Assembly: GCF_947496855.1 (NCBI RefSeq)
Contig: NZ_CANMED010000001.1
Coordinates: 992,001-1,056,000, forward strand
Reading direction: 5' to 3'
Length of the DNA stretch: 64,000 bases
Source: an uncultured Aquimarina sp.
GTDB lineage: Bacteria; Bacteroidota; Bacteroidia; Flavobacteriales; Flavobacteriaceae
Position numbers and translations under genes: made by a program. The notes beneath the pieces were generated by a model that had not been told where the DNA came from, did not search any database, and saw nothing but the letters and a program-made list of their open reading frames with translations. Numbering within the stretch: the stretch's first letter is position 1; every line of letters begins with the position of its first letter. This document shows positions 54,442-62,100 of the stretch, one piece after another.

Positions 54442-54987
54442 ATGCGAATTATCTCCGGAAAATATAAAGGAAAAAGATTACAGGCTCCCAAAAAATTACC
54501 TGTACGACCTACAACTGATATGGCCAAAGAAGGATTGTTTAATATCCTAAATCATCATTATTTATTTTCTCAAGTTACCTTACTTGATCTTTTTGCTGGA
54601 ACAGGTAATATTAGTTATGAATTTGCCTCTCGTGGTGCGGAACATATCACAGCCGTTGATACGCATTATGGGTGTGTGGGCTATATAAAAAGTATAACTA
54701 AAGAACTTGATTTTGATATTGATACCATAAAAAGTGATGTATATCATTACCTAGAAAAAGTAAAACGGAAATCTGATATCATCTTTGCTGATCCACCTTA
54801 TGATTTTACAGATGCTAAGTTTTCGAAAATTGCCGAATTAGTTTTTGAGCATGATTTGCTCAAGGACGATGGTGTTTTGATCATAGAACACTCCAAACAC
54901 ACCAAACTGGATAATGTTGCTAACTTTAGTAATGCTCGCAAATACGGAGGATCTGTTTTTAGTTTTTTTGAAAAAAATAAACATTAA
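54442..54987 (+). CDS. rsmD: 16S rRNA (guanine(966)-N(2))-methyltransferase
   Basis: An SAM-dependent methyltransferase of 181 residues: MRIISGKYKGKRLQAP, RPTTDMAKEGLFNIL, the SAM motif DLFAGTGNISYEFASRG and the catalytic motif IIFADPPYDF (DPPY), typical of RsmD. It methylates G966 of 16S rRNA in 30S assembly. Last gene of the 52979-54987 block. Confidence 0.95.
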   Translation: MRIISGKYKGKRLQAPKKLPVRPTTDMAKEGLFNILNHHYLFSQVTLLDLFAGTGNISYEFASRGAEHITAVDTHYGCVGYIKSITKELDFDIDTIKSDVYHYLEKVKRKSDIIFADPPYDFTDAKFSKIAELVFEHDLLKDDGVLIIEHSKHTKLDNVANFSNARKYGGSVFSFFEKNKH

Positions 54988-55524
54988 CCTGAGTTTCTAT
55001 ACCAAAACACTGTTATTTGATGTTTTCTAACCTAAATAAATTCTTTCTCTTTTGGAGTGTATTCCATGGAAATTAGCCAGATATGCCTATGGAATTAGAA
55101 TAAAAGATTTTCATAATAAAAATCTAACCTTAACCTTAATCCTTCCAACGAGCCACCTCATATGTACAAATACTAATTTAACTAAAAATGCAAAAAACAC
55201 CTCTCTAAATCTTCCTTCATAAGAAGACTTCTTGAACTATTATTTTTTGAAGTAAAAACTTAGCGTAAAAAAATATATCCGCACAGTAACACAAAAAGGA
55301 GAGGAAATACAAAAGCCATAATTGTAGATAATTACATCTTGTTTATTCTTTTTCTTATACCAAACTCTTGTTCTCAACTTATTATCATAAAAAAATATTT
55401 CCAAAGTATTTTTTGACTAAATACATACATTCTTCCACATTATCCTGTAGAACTTCCACAAGTTTGTATTTTATTATTATGAAGAATTTATCTTGAACTT
55501 CATAACTTATAAATTTTTCACATT
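54988..55524. other. Intergenic stretch without a supported gene
   Basis: 537 bases, strongly A/T rich. I see no tRNA or RNA family and no frame with normal coding character; only a 19-residue hydrophobic frame on the minus strand at 55260-55319, which I do not call. It is the 5' side of the double-glycine peptide gene, whose promoter is probably in its last 100 bases, but no clear consensus is visible. Confidence 0.6.
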
Positions 55525-55719
55525 ATGATTAACAAAATCAAAAATTTAGGAACGGCTCTTAACAAAGAACAACAAAAAGAAATCAATGGAGGGAATATCG
55601 GTGGAAGACGATGTAATTCAAATGCAGATTGCTGGGCTCTTTCTCCATTTTTAGGTCCTGGGGATGTCTCTTGTAGACTCAGTCCTTTTTCTGATCACAA
55701 AGTATGTCAGTTTAATTAA
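55525..55719 (+). CDS. Double-glycine leader peptide, Cys-rich (bacteriocin/RiPP-like precursor)
   Basis: A 64-residue protein. Residues 1-23 look like a leader (MINKIKNLGTALNKEQQKE, then INGG) ending in GG at 22-23, the site used by C39-type peptidase/ABC exporters. The remaining 41 residues hold cysteines at 30, 36, 50 and 61 and no charge-rich domain. A second GG (26-27) precedes RRC. The leader (LNKEQQKEINGG) resembles those of Bacteroidota peptides tagged natural product precursor. No exporter, modification enzyme or immunity gene is visible in the window, so the maturation route is unknown. The C-terminal half might also be an extracellular disulfide-rich peptide. Confidence 0.7.
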   Translation: MINKIKNLGTALNKEQQKEINGGNIGGRRCNSNADCWALSPFLGPGDVSCRLSPFSDHKVCQFN

Positions 55720-55736
55720 TATAATTATAAAGACAA

Positions 55737-55764
55737 AGGAGTTATGCAAATCGTATGACTCCTA
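55737..55764 (+). terminator. Weak terminator after the peptide gene
   Basis: AGGAGT and ACTCCT enclose a partly paired loop (55737-55764), followed by a short T-rich stretch; 18 bases after the stop. Confidence 0.4.
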
Positions 55765-55781
55765 TCTTTTATATACATATT

Positions 55782-55916
55782 TTATCTGTTTTTCTTTTTA
55801 GAAGAAACCCTAAACTGTCGTCTATCTTTTATCTTATTATACAATACAATCACTACCACAAAAAGTGCTAACAGCACAAATCCTCCTCTACCCATTAAGT
55901 AATCAATAATCTCCAT
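55782..55916 (-). CDS. Small single-pass membrane protein of 44 residues
   Basis: ATG 55916 to TAA 55782; product MEIIDYLMGRGG then a hydrophobic helix FVLLALFVVVIVLYNKI (about 12-28) and a basic tail KDRRQFRVSSKKKNR. Positive charges after the helix predict a cytoplasmic C-terminus. The frame has typical coding composition, and short proteins of this layout are common in flavobacteria, but I know no named family. It opposes the peptide gene; the two are convergent. Confidence 0.55.
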   Translation of the reverse strand: MEIIDYLMGRGGFVLLALFVVVIVLYNKIKDRRQFRVSSKKKNR

Positions 55917-56073
55917 AGCTACATTTTTTGTTCTAAAGTCGCTAAAAATGGTACGTACTTACATTTTTTTTTAATCTTCTTCGCCATAGAATCCAAGGAC
56001 CTAATACTAAAGGTCTAAAGATAATTCTATTCTATTTCTTTTTGAGAAATTATGATAAAAAAACAATCAATAG

Positions 56074-56526
56074 TTAACCAGTCATCACAGAGGTGCGTAT
56101 GGAATATTCATCTATACTAGAAAGATTACTAAGTGAATAAATCTGATGTGAAGTATTGCTAATAATATCCTCATAAAATGCCAATATCTTAGCATCAAAA
56201 CCAGGGGTATCTTCTGCAGTGATCTTAAATATATCCATTTGATAGATAAAATTATTTAGAATATGATGACTAGAAGATAGCATCGCTTTATAAATTTTCA
56301 ATTTGGCATTTTCTAATTTGACTTTTTTTAAGCGTCTACGCATATCAAATACTAAGAAAACGGAAAATATCAAAAAGGGAATAATAAATTCATCAAACTT
56401 GAATTGCTCTATACTGGCTAAAAATGCTAATACTTTTTCAAAAAGGTCTAGTTCTAAAAAAATAGCGGAGAAATACACGAACACGGATAAAGATAATCCG
56501 ATGATCGTAAGCTTATAGTTGTTCAT
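56074..56526 (-). CDS. Membrane protein with histidine-kinase DHp-like segment, no ATPase domain
   Basis: About 150 residues from ATG 56526 (MNNYKLTIIGLSLSVFVYFS). Two or three membrane helices (about 5-22, 28-42, 46-60: IIPFLIFSVFLVFDMRRRLK) precede a charged coiled-coil and a helix with SSSHHILNNFIYQM, like the dimerisation/phosphoacceptor helix of sensor kinases of the HisKA_2/LytS style. No N, G or F boxes of a kinase ATPase follow: the protein ends at about residue 150. It may be a degraded kinase or a phospho-dimerisation module. An in-frame ATG at 56580 is less likely. Confidence 0.6.
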   Translation of the reverse strand: MNNYKLTIIGLSLSVFVYFSAIFLELDLFEKVLAFLASIEQFKFDEFIIPFLIFSVFLVFDMRRRLKKVKLENAKLKIYKAMLSSSHHILNNFIYQMDIFKITAEDTPGFDAKILAFYEDIISNTSHQIYSLSNLSSIDEYSIRTSVMTG

Positions 56527-56626
56527 TGGAGGGGTCGTGAGATTTAAAGTGATGACGATTTGTGATTGTTTATAATACATTATGATTTTTATTTCTGGAT
56601 AAAATCATATAAGGGTCAATTGTTAA

Positions 56627-56983
56627 GCAAGATAAATGTACACAAAATTTAATAAAAAAACGGTTTTACCATAATTTATTAACAATGCATGCATAGTTAT
56701 TCACAATTTAACCCTCATTGTGTTAATCTTATGAAGTAAGATTACGTTGCTTCATATCTTCTTTTATCTTTTATAAATTGAGCAACTTACCAGAAAACCT
56801 ATCTCTTAATTTTCATTTCTTACCCTTACCACTTACTCTAAACGCTACTAAATTTAGTAGAGCTTTCGTATTACATTTTGTTACTACTCCTGTCTCACTA
56901 ATAAGCAACATACCTAGTTGATGTGGTACTAGTTGTTAATTAGCGTTAACTGTTACCACATACTAGGACCATCAAGGAAGGAA
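56627..56983. other. Non-coding stretch with palindrome and repeat A
   Basis: No supported gene. It holds the perfect palindrome CTACTAAATTTAGTAG (56845-56860) and the ~88-base repeat A (56889-56976) described separately. Confidence 0.5.
56889..56976. repeat. Diverged repeat A (partner of 57740-57820)
   Basis: Starts CCTGTCT, contains AGCAA, TTGATGTGGTAC, TTAGCGTTAA, ACATACTAGGACCATCAAG. The partner has CCTGTCT, AGCAA, CTGATACGGTGT, CTAGCATTAG, AATACTAAAACCATCAAG in the same order. An inner TGTGGTA/TACCACA pair can fold. They flank the lipoprotein gene on both sides. Confidence 0.5.
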
Positions 56984-57664
56984 CTAATTCCCTATCGCAT
57001 CTAAAAAACCATTATTTTTAGCAAAAACAACAATCTTAAACCTGCCATTTGTAACCTCCAGCATATCTGTAGGGTCGGAAGAACTATACACTTTACAATT
57101 AAAAACTCCTTCTGCTACATGAAAAAACCTGTACAGATCTCCTGCTATTAACTCTTGCTTTAATTCTATAGAAGTAATCGTAAAACTACTACCTGTTTGA
57201 TCTCCATATTTTGTAGAATAGTCCGTTCCGTTAAGAACATACAAATATTCTACTCCTTTACTAGAACTGCTATTATCTATATATGATTCATTACCAGTAA
57301 CAAAAAGTTCTTTAAAAACAGATAATTCTGCATCTGATCCGCAAGAACCATTATAATAAGAATCAAAATTAAAATAACTACTTGGTAAAACGGCATCATT
57401 AATAGCTGTAAAGCCAGCATCATATGAGTATATACAATTACTGTTCCCTATGATATCTATACCGCCACTAGCCAATGTGTATGTAGGTATTGTCGTGGAT
57501 CCTTCATTTACTCCAGCATCAAATCCCACCCCATCAAGATCCGCAGCAATAAAAAAATCAAAACCTGATCCACTTCCTGCATCTCCATCATCACTGGAAC
57601 ATCCAACTGTAAAAACGCTAACTAATAATAATACAAGTAAAATTTTGGGTACTCTTTTTTTCAT
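56984..57664 (-). CDS. Surface-type lipoprotein, function unknown
   Basis: A 226-residue protein with a lipobox (LLVSVFTVGCSSDDGDAG, Cys22). SSDDGD after Cys fits the outer-leaflet export signal. The rest is a Ser/Gly/Tyr-rich beta domain (VGFDAGVNEGSTTIPTYTLA, YSYDAGFTAIN) with a Cys pair (NSNCIYSYDAG, NGSCGSDAE). No known family. It stands between two copies of a diverged non-coding repeat, which suggests that this gene and its flanks moved or were duplicated as a unit. Confidence 0.65.
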   Translation of the reverse strand: MKKRVPKILLVLLLVSVFTVGCSSDDGDAGSGSGFDFFIAADLDGVGFDAGVNEGSTTIPTYTLASGGIDIIGNSNCIYSYDAGFTAINDAVLPSSYFNFDSYYNGSCGSDAELSVFKELFVTGNESYIDNSSSSKGVEYLYVLNGTDYSTKYGDQTGSSFTITSIELKQELIAGDLYRFFHVAEGVFNCKVYSSSDPTDMLEVTNGRFKIVVFAKNNGFLDAIGN

Positions 57665-57739
57665 TTTTATTTATTTTAGGTTATTAATTATAAACCGCCC
57701 ATCACCAGGTAGCTATTATCTCATATGTTATTCATTATT

Positions 57740-57820
57740 CCTGTCTGATCGCTCAGCAAAACCAAGCTGATACGGTGTTCGTTACAAACTAGCATTAGCC
57801 AATACTAAAACCATCAAGAC
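57740..57820. repeat. Diverged repeat B (partner of 56889-56976)
   Basis: See repeat A. Identity is strongest over the first 20 and last 20 bases; the middle has small gaps. Confidence 0.5.
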
Positions 57821-57913
57821 CTACTTATCTCTAAGCAACTTTCACTTATAAAATTATCTTTTCTTCTTTGATCATTGCACAACATGTGGAAACATTTACA
57901 CAACTTTTCATTT

Positions 57914-58022
57914 TTATTTAATCACTCTTTGCAGAGCGAGATAAAGATTACCATCATCTAATTTATAAAATCTGGCTACGGCACACATACCCCACATATA
58001 ACCGTAGCCATTGATTTTTTTA
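57914..58022 (-). other. Hairpin and possible gene remnant between the lipoprotein and repeat cluster
   Basis: TGGCTACGG (57973-57981) and CCGTAGCCA (58002-58010) pair around a 20-base loop, followed on the plus strand by a T tract, like a terminator. The minus strand also reads MWGMCAVARFYKLDDGNL-YLALQRVIK from ATG 57997 to TAA 57914; the upstream continuation to a TAG has no ordinary start. It may be the tail of a decayed gene. Nothing else is visible in 57821-58239. Confidence 0.35.
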
Positions 58023-58239
58023 GTAATTACGTGTTCAATAAATGCCTACCTTAATTATTGAATTTTGTTCTTACTATAGGTAAGTGTCATTAGGAGGGGT
58101 TTTGTTACTGCCTATTTTGAAGTTTTTTTAAAATTTATTATAAAGTATTAATATTAAGTACCGCTCTATATTATTTTTTTCTACAACAATCTGGTTTAAC
58201 TCATACTCACATGAAAACTAAAAAAAGATAAAAGAACAC

Positions 58240-58398
58240 TGTCTTGTCCTGAAATAGGTTTACACAAAAGTGTAAAAATATGGAAGAATTATTATACAAA
58301 AAGTCCTATCATTGTAAACCAATAATAGGACTAAGAATAAGTTGTAAAACTATTTTAGGATTAATGTAAAATATGTAAACTTTTTTTAGGACGAGACA
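58240..58398. mobile_element. MITE-like element, 159 bases, with 26-base terminal inverted repeats
   Basis: Left end TGTCTTGTCCTGAAATAGG (58240-58265) matches the complement of the right end (58373-58398) at 21 of 26 positions. Inside is a strong hairpin (58302-58332: AGTCCTAT, ATTG, loop, CAAT, ATAGGACT) and a 29-codon frame MEELLYKKSY. No transposase is present, and no clear target duplication flanks it. Confidence 0.6.
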
Positions 58399-58437
58399 GG
58401 GTACTAGCATGGATGCTAGCACTAGCGATCATTACGA

Positions 58438-58458
58438 GACGCTCGCGCCATCAGGGGC
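58438..58458. repeat. GC-rich 21-base unit, copy 1
   Basis: GACGCTCGCGC followed by CATCAGGGGC; matches 58624-58644 at 16 of 21 positions or better. It follows a separate hairpin CTAGCAT-GG-ATGCTAG (58404-58419). Confidence 0.5.
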
Positions 58459-58486
58459 ATCAAAATAATTTAAAAACAGAAAAATT

Positions 58487-58605
58487 ATGGAAGAATTATT
58501 ATACAAAAAGTCCTATCATTGTAAACCAATAATAGGACTAAGAATAAGTTGTAAAACTATTTTAGGATTAATGTAAAATATGTAAACTTTTTTTAGAACG
58601 AGACA
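58487..58605. mobile_element. Second, left-truncated copy of the MITE-like element
   Basis: 119 bases identical to 58280-58398 except one G to A change (58390 versus 58597), 207 bases downstream. It has the hairpin, the 29-codon frame and the right inverted repeat, but not the left one. Together with the GC-rich unit it forms a repeated module. Confidence 0.75.
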
Positions 58606-58616
58606 CTGATTCGGCA

Positions 58617-58644
58617 CGAGCGTGACGCTCGCGCTAGCGGGGGC
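58617..58644. repeat. GC-rich inverted repeat and unit copy 2 next to immunity gene
   Basis: CGAGCGT-G-ACGCTCG (58617-58631) is a perfect 7-base-arm hairpin inside a GC-rich block ending TAGCGGGGGC, directly against the stop codon of the immunity gene (58645). The flanking DNA is very A/T rich. Confidence 0.55.
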
Positions 58645-59172
58645 TTAAACACCTAAAATTATTTTATAAAATATGTTATCTCCAGATAGACCTGATAACT
58701 TAATACAATTAGTATAAAAATCATTTAAAATATCTTCGTTAATAAGCTCTGGTGAGTTAAAACGTATTGATTCTAGTTTTAAAACTTCTTGCATTGCATT
58801 TAAAAAATTATCTTCGCTAGTAGCACAAGAAAACTGCAAAAAATTGGTGTTTACATCTATTAAAAAAACTTTTTTTGATTCTAAATCTAAAGTATAATAC
58901 CAATCTCGCCCATAATATTCTGCAAATGCTACCCATTTAGAGTTTTCAGAGTTCTGTTGCAAATCTTCAAAAAATAACAAATCAGAAAATGCAGAGCCTT
59001 CATCTAAAATATGATTCTCAACTATATCAAATAATTTAAAATCAAATTCTCTAGTATTTTTCTTTTTAACAATTAAATTAAACTTATTTGCATTAAACCC
59101 TTTTTCGTTAACGAAAAAGTTTTTCTTCGACAATATGTAATCATTGTAAGTGTCTATAAATTTATTTGTCAT
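58645..59172 (-). CDS. SMI1/KNR4-like (SUKH) candidate immunity protein of the RHS toxin
   Basis: About 175 residues from ATG 59172 (MTNKFIDTYNDYI), no signal peptide, acidic. It has segments like SUKH/SMI1 immunity folds: GSAFSDLLFFEDLQQ, WVAFAEYYGRDWYYTLDLE and KKVFLIDVNTNF. It follows the RHS stop by seven bases, the classical position of an immunity gene for a polymorphic toxin. The assignment is by weak motif plus position; other immunity families are possible. A start at 59202 would overlap the RHS end. Confidence 0.55.
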   Translation of the reverse strand: MTNKFIDTYNDYILSKKNFFVNEKGFNANKFNLIVKKKNTREFDFKLFDIVENHILDEGSAFSDLLFFEDLQQNSENSKWVAFAEYYGRDWYYTLDLESKKVFLIDVNTNFLQFSCATSEDNFLNAMQEVLKLESIRFNSPELINEDILNDFYTNCIKLSGLSGDNIFYKIILGV

Positions 59173-59179
59173 TTTTTTA

Positions 59180-62100
59180 TTAATTGTTAGCTGGATCATC
59201 ATCTGGGTTTTGAGGTGTATCCAGTATTTTAATTAGCTGACCTTCGTAGAATATCAACATATGCGGAGCCTTAATATCATCATAAAAATCAAGTTCTTGA
59301 GTTGTTCTTAGATCATAATAATAACTTTCTCCACTTGGTAATAAACCTGTTTGTAATAACTCCCTTGTTTCTTGTAAGGTTGAATAATATATAGAGAATT
59401 GTTCAAATTGAGATAATTGATCAATAGCTGAACCTAGCTCTTCTGTATCTAATATATCTTGAAATAAAGCTATAGTTTCATTATTATAATCAATAGGTGA
59501 AGCTCCAATCATTTCTGACGCAGGATCACTACTACCAGCCGTCACACTAGTAATTCCTAGAATAGCACCCACCATCGGTAATACTTTTTTAGCACCTTTA
59601 ACAACTTTTGCTCCTCCCTTAAAGAGCTTGTGCCAATATTTTGTATTTCCTTTTCCCCTATGTACTTTCCAAGGTAATGCAATAGCTTTTTTACCATGTT
59701 CTATATGGTGATGTTCCATACCTAATAACTTGCGCCTAGTCTTTGGAACCATTGATGTTTCTTTCAACAAAGCAAATTCTGCTTCATCAAGATTCTTTCC
59801 TAATTTCTTTAAAAAAGTATCATCTGGATGAGGCATTTCTCCTGCTTTAATTCTCACTTCATTATCTGCACTCCAAAAATCAGGAGCTTGTTCAAGAGCT
59901 TTACTAAAATAATATTGTGGATTTCTATTCTCACCAAGAGCATTTAATGTAGTGTAATATTTTTTCCCATTAAGCTCAAAAATATCTGGAGCATTAGACA
60001 TATCAATTGCTATATCTCCATAATTAAGTTTATCGAGAATTCTATAATCTAATTCCTCTAACCCATCTAAATCAATAGCCACTATAGGTTTATTACCTGC
60101 AAATTGATAAGGTGTAAACCAAGGAAAACTTGATGCTAATGGATCTCTACTTAAAAATTTACCTATACGTGGGTCATAAATCCTAAACCCATAATCATAT
60201 TGAGCACCTTCTCCTTTAACTTCATTGTCCATTTCCTTACCATTAAACCCATATCGGTAGTCTGAGCTATTCCCATGTCGATTAGGTAGCAACATGCCAA
60301 AAGGATAGTAGTCACTAAATGTAAGAACGTCGGGTGTAAAGGTAATTAAATCTGCGGAATCTTGCTCAATAAGCTCTGATATTTTAAAATTATCTATTAC
60401 AACTGAATAAGCAGTATTATCACCTTCAGGTATATATTCTAGTGCTTCAAGGGATACACCAATATTTTCACCAGATTGCAGTGAACTAATATCAAAAATT
60501 TGCTCGACTTTATCCACTCCCCTTGGAATTTCATATAAAATAGGTTCAAGTCCTGGACCTCCTATTTTTAGATAAAGAGATTCCGAAGTATTCCAGCCAC
60601 CATCATTATAATTAAAAGACACTTTGAATCTGTTTCCTGTCACGGCAAAACCATTTGTCGAAAATGGAACAACAATAGATCCGAAACTAGGACTAACTCT
60701 TAATTGGTTATCCGAGGTTATATTTAGAGTTGCTGAGACAAGAAAGAAAGAGTTTAGATTATTAAATTCATTAAAGAAAATTTCATTTTCTCTGACTTCT
60801 GATCCAGCTCCAGAAATTTTTCGATCACTTACAACACTTAGTACATTACCTAAATGATTACTTAATTCATAACGTTTATCTCCTGCAGTATTTATATAGA
60901 CAGTATCATCGGTAGTATCAGCTTCATTACCTAATTGTAAGTCAGACTCCTGTAGTCCTAATCTGCTACTACCATAAATGTGATGTTCTTTTAGACTTAG
61001 CGCCATAACTTCACTACCATCAGGTAGTATATTTACGCATGCTACTTCATCGATCAATGCACGTACATCACTACCTGTCTTAGCATGAGTACCAGGTAAC
61101 CATGTAATACCTTCTGCTGCTTTATGCGTAATCATTGCGCCACTTTCTACTACATAGTCTGCTGTAGGAGCCACAATAATATCTGCTTGTGCCTTTTCGG
61201 TAATACCCGTACTGGTTACTACCTCATCATCCAATGTTAAGGTTACGGCACAGTTAGCCTCATCACTACCGGTAGCAAATACCGCGAGTACATTACCTTG
61301 GGCATCTCTGGAGTAATAGGTAGTCATCTTATCATTTGGATCCTCTGATTTTACTACCGTTTTACTCAAACGATTTCCTAATCCATCATATCCAAAACTG
61401 ATGACAGTACCATCATCTTTGGTTACGCTACGAACCTTGCCGTCTACCCGCCAGTCTATCTTGAGACCTTCTGCTATATCATCTGTCAATTGGCCTATAT
61501 CATCATACACATAATTCTCTGGTGATTGACTATCAATATCTACACTAAATGTGTCAGCATCAACAGCATCAGTTACATGATCCAACTGGTTGGTTCCCGG
61601 TATGTACTTATAGGACAATTCATCCATCTGTACAGCTGTACCATTAGATAATTTAGCCTTACGTAATAATGTTTGTAAGTTACCATTACGATCATAGCTA
61701 TAGGATGAACTAACACCTGTGCTAGCTAAGATCCCGTTAGAACCGGATTCGTAATTGGTCATCCCTTTTATCCTGTTTAGCTGATCATAGCTATAAGTAT
61801 TCACACTGGCATTAATCGCTTGTTCATCTGTGTCCAATAAAGCAGTTACCATGGTATTAATATTACCATTATATAATTGCTTGCCTGGATCAGGAACATT
61901 AGCCGCTAATGTAAATGGAGATGTCTGATTACGTGCTGTATAATCGTCTGTAAAGTAATTGAGTGAATATGCAAAAGCATCTTTGGCTACTTTTTCATGT
62001 ATGTCTCCTACGACTCCATCATTACCTACATCTCCTGTACTATCAGTAGCCTCACCATTTACTCCTTTTAACCATCCCTGTAACGTATAGATATAATCCA

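Noticed and set aside
55260..55319. A 19-residue hydrophobic frame (MAFVFPLLFVLLCGYIFLR)
   Set aside because: Too short and in T-rich DNA, where hydrophobic frames arise by chance; no terminator or promoter.
54988..55524. Further double-glycine precursors upstream of the peptide gene
   Set aside because: No frame with a GG-ending leader could be found on either strand.
56889..56976. Integron attC-like site in repeat A
   Set aside because: GTTAAC-type words are present, but the R'/R'' core pairs and spacing of attC sites do not fit, and no integrase is in the window.
58609..58620. ATTCGGCACGAG, identical to a common cDNA-cloning adapter
   Set aside because: It is embedded in a larger GC-rich inverted repeat whose sister unit lies 186 bases away, so contamination is not needed to explain it.
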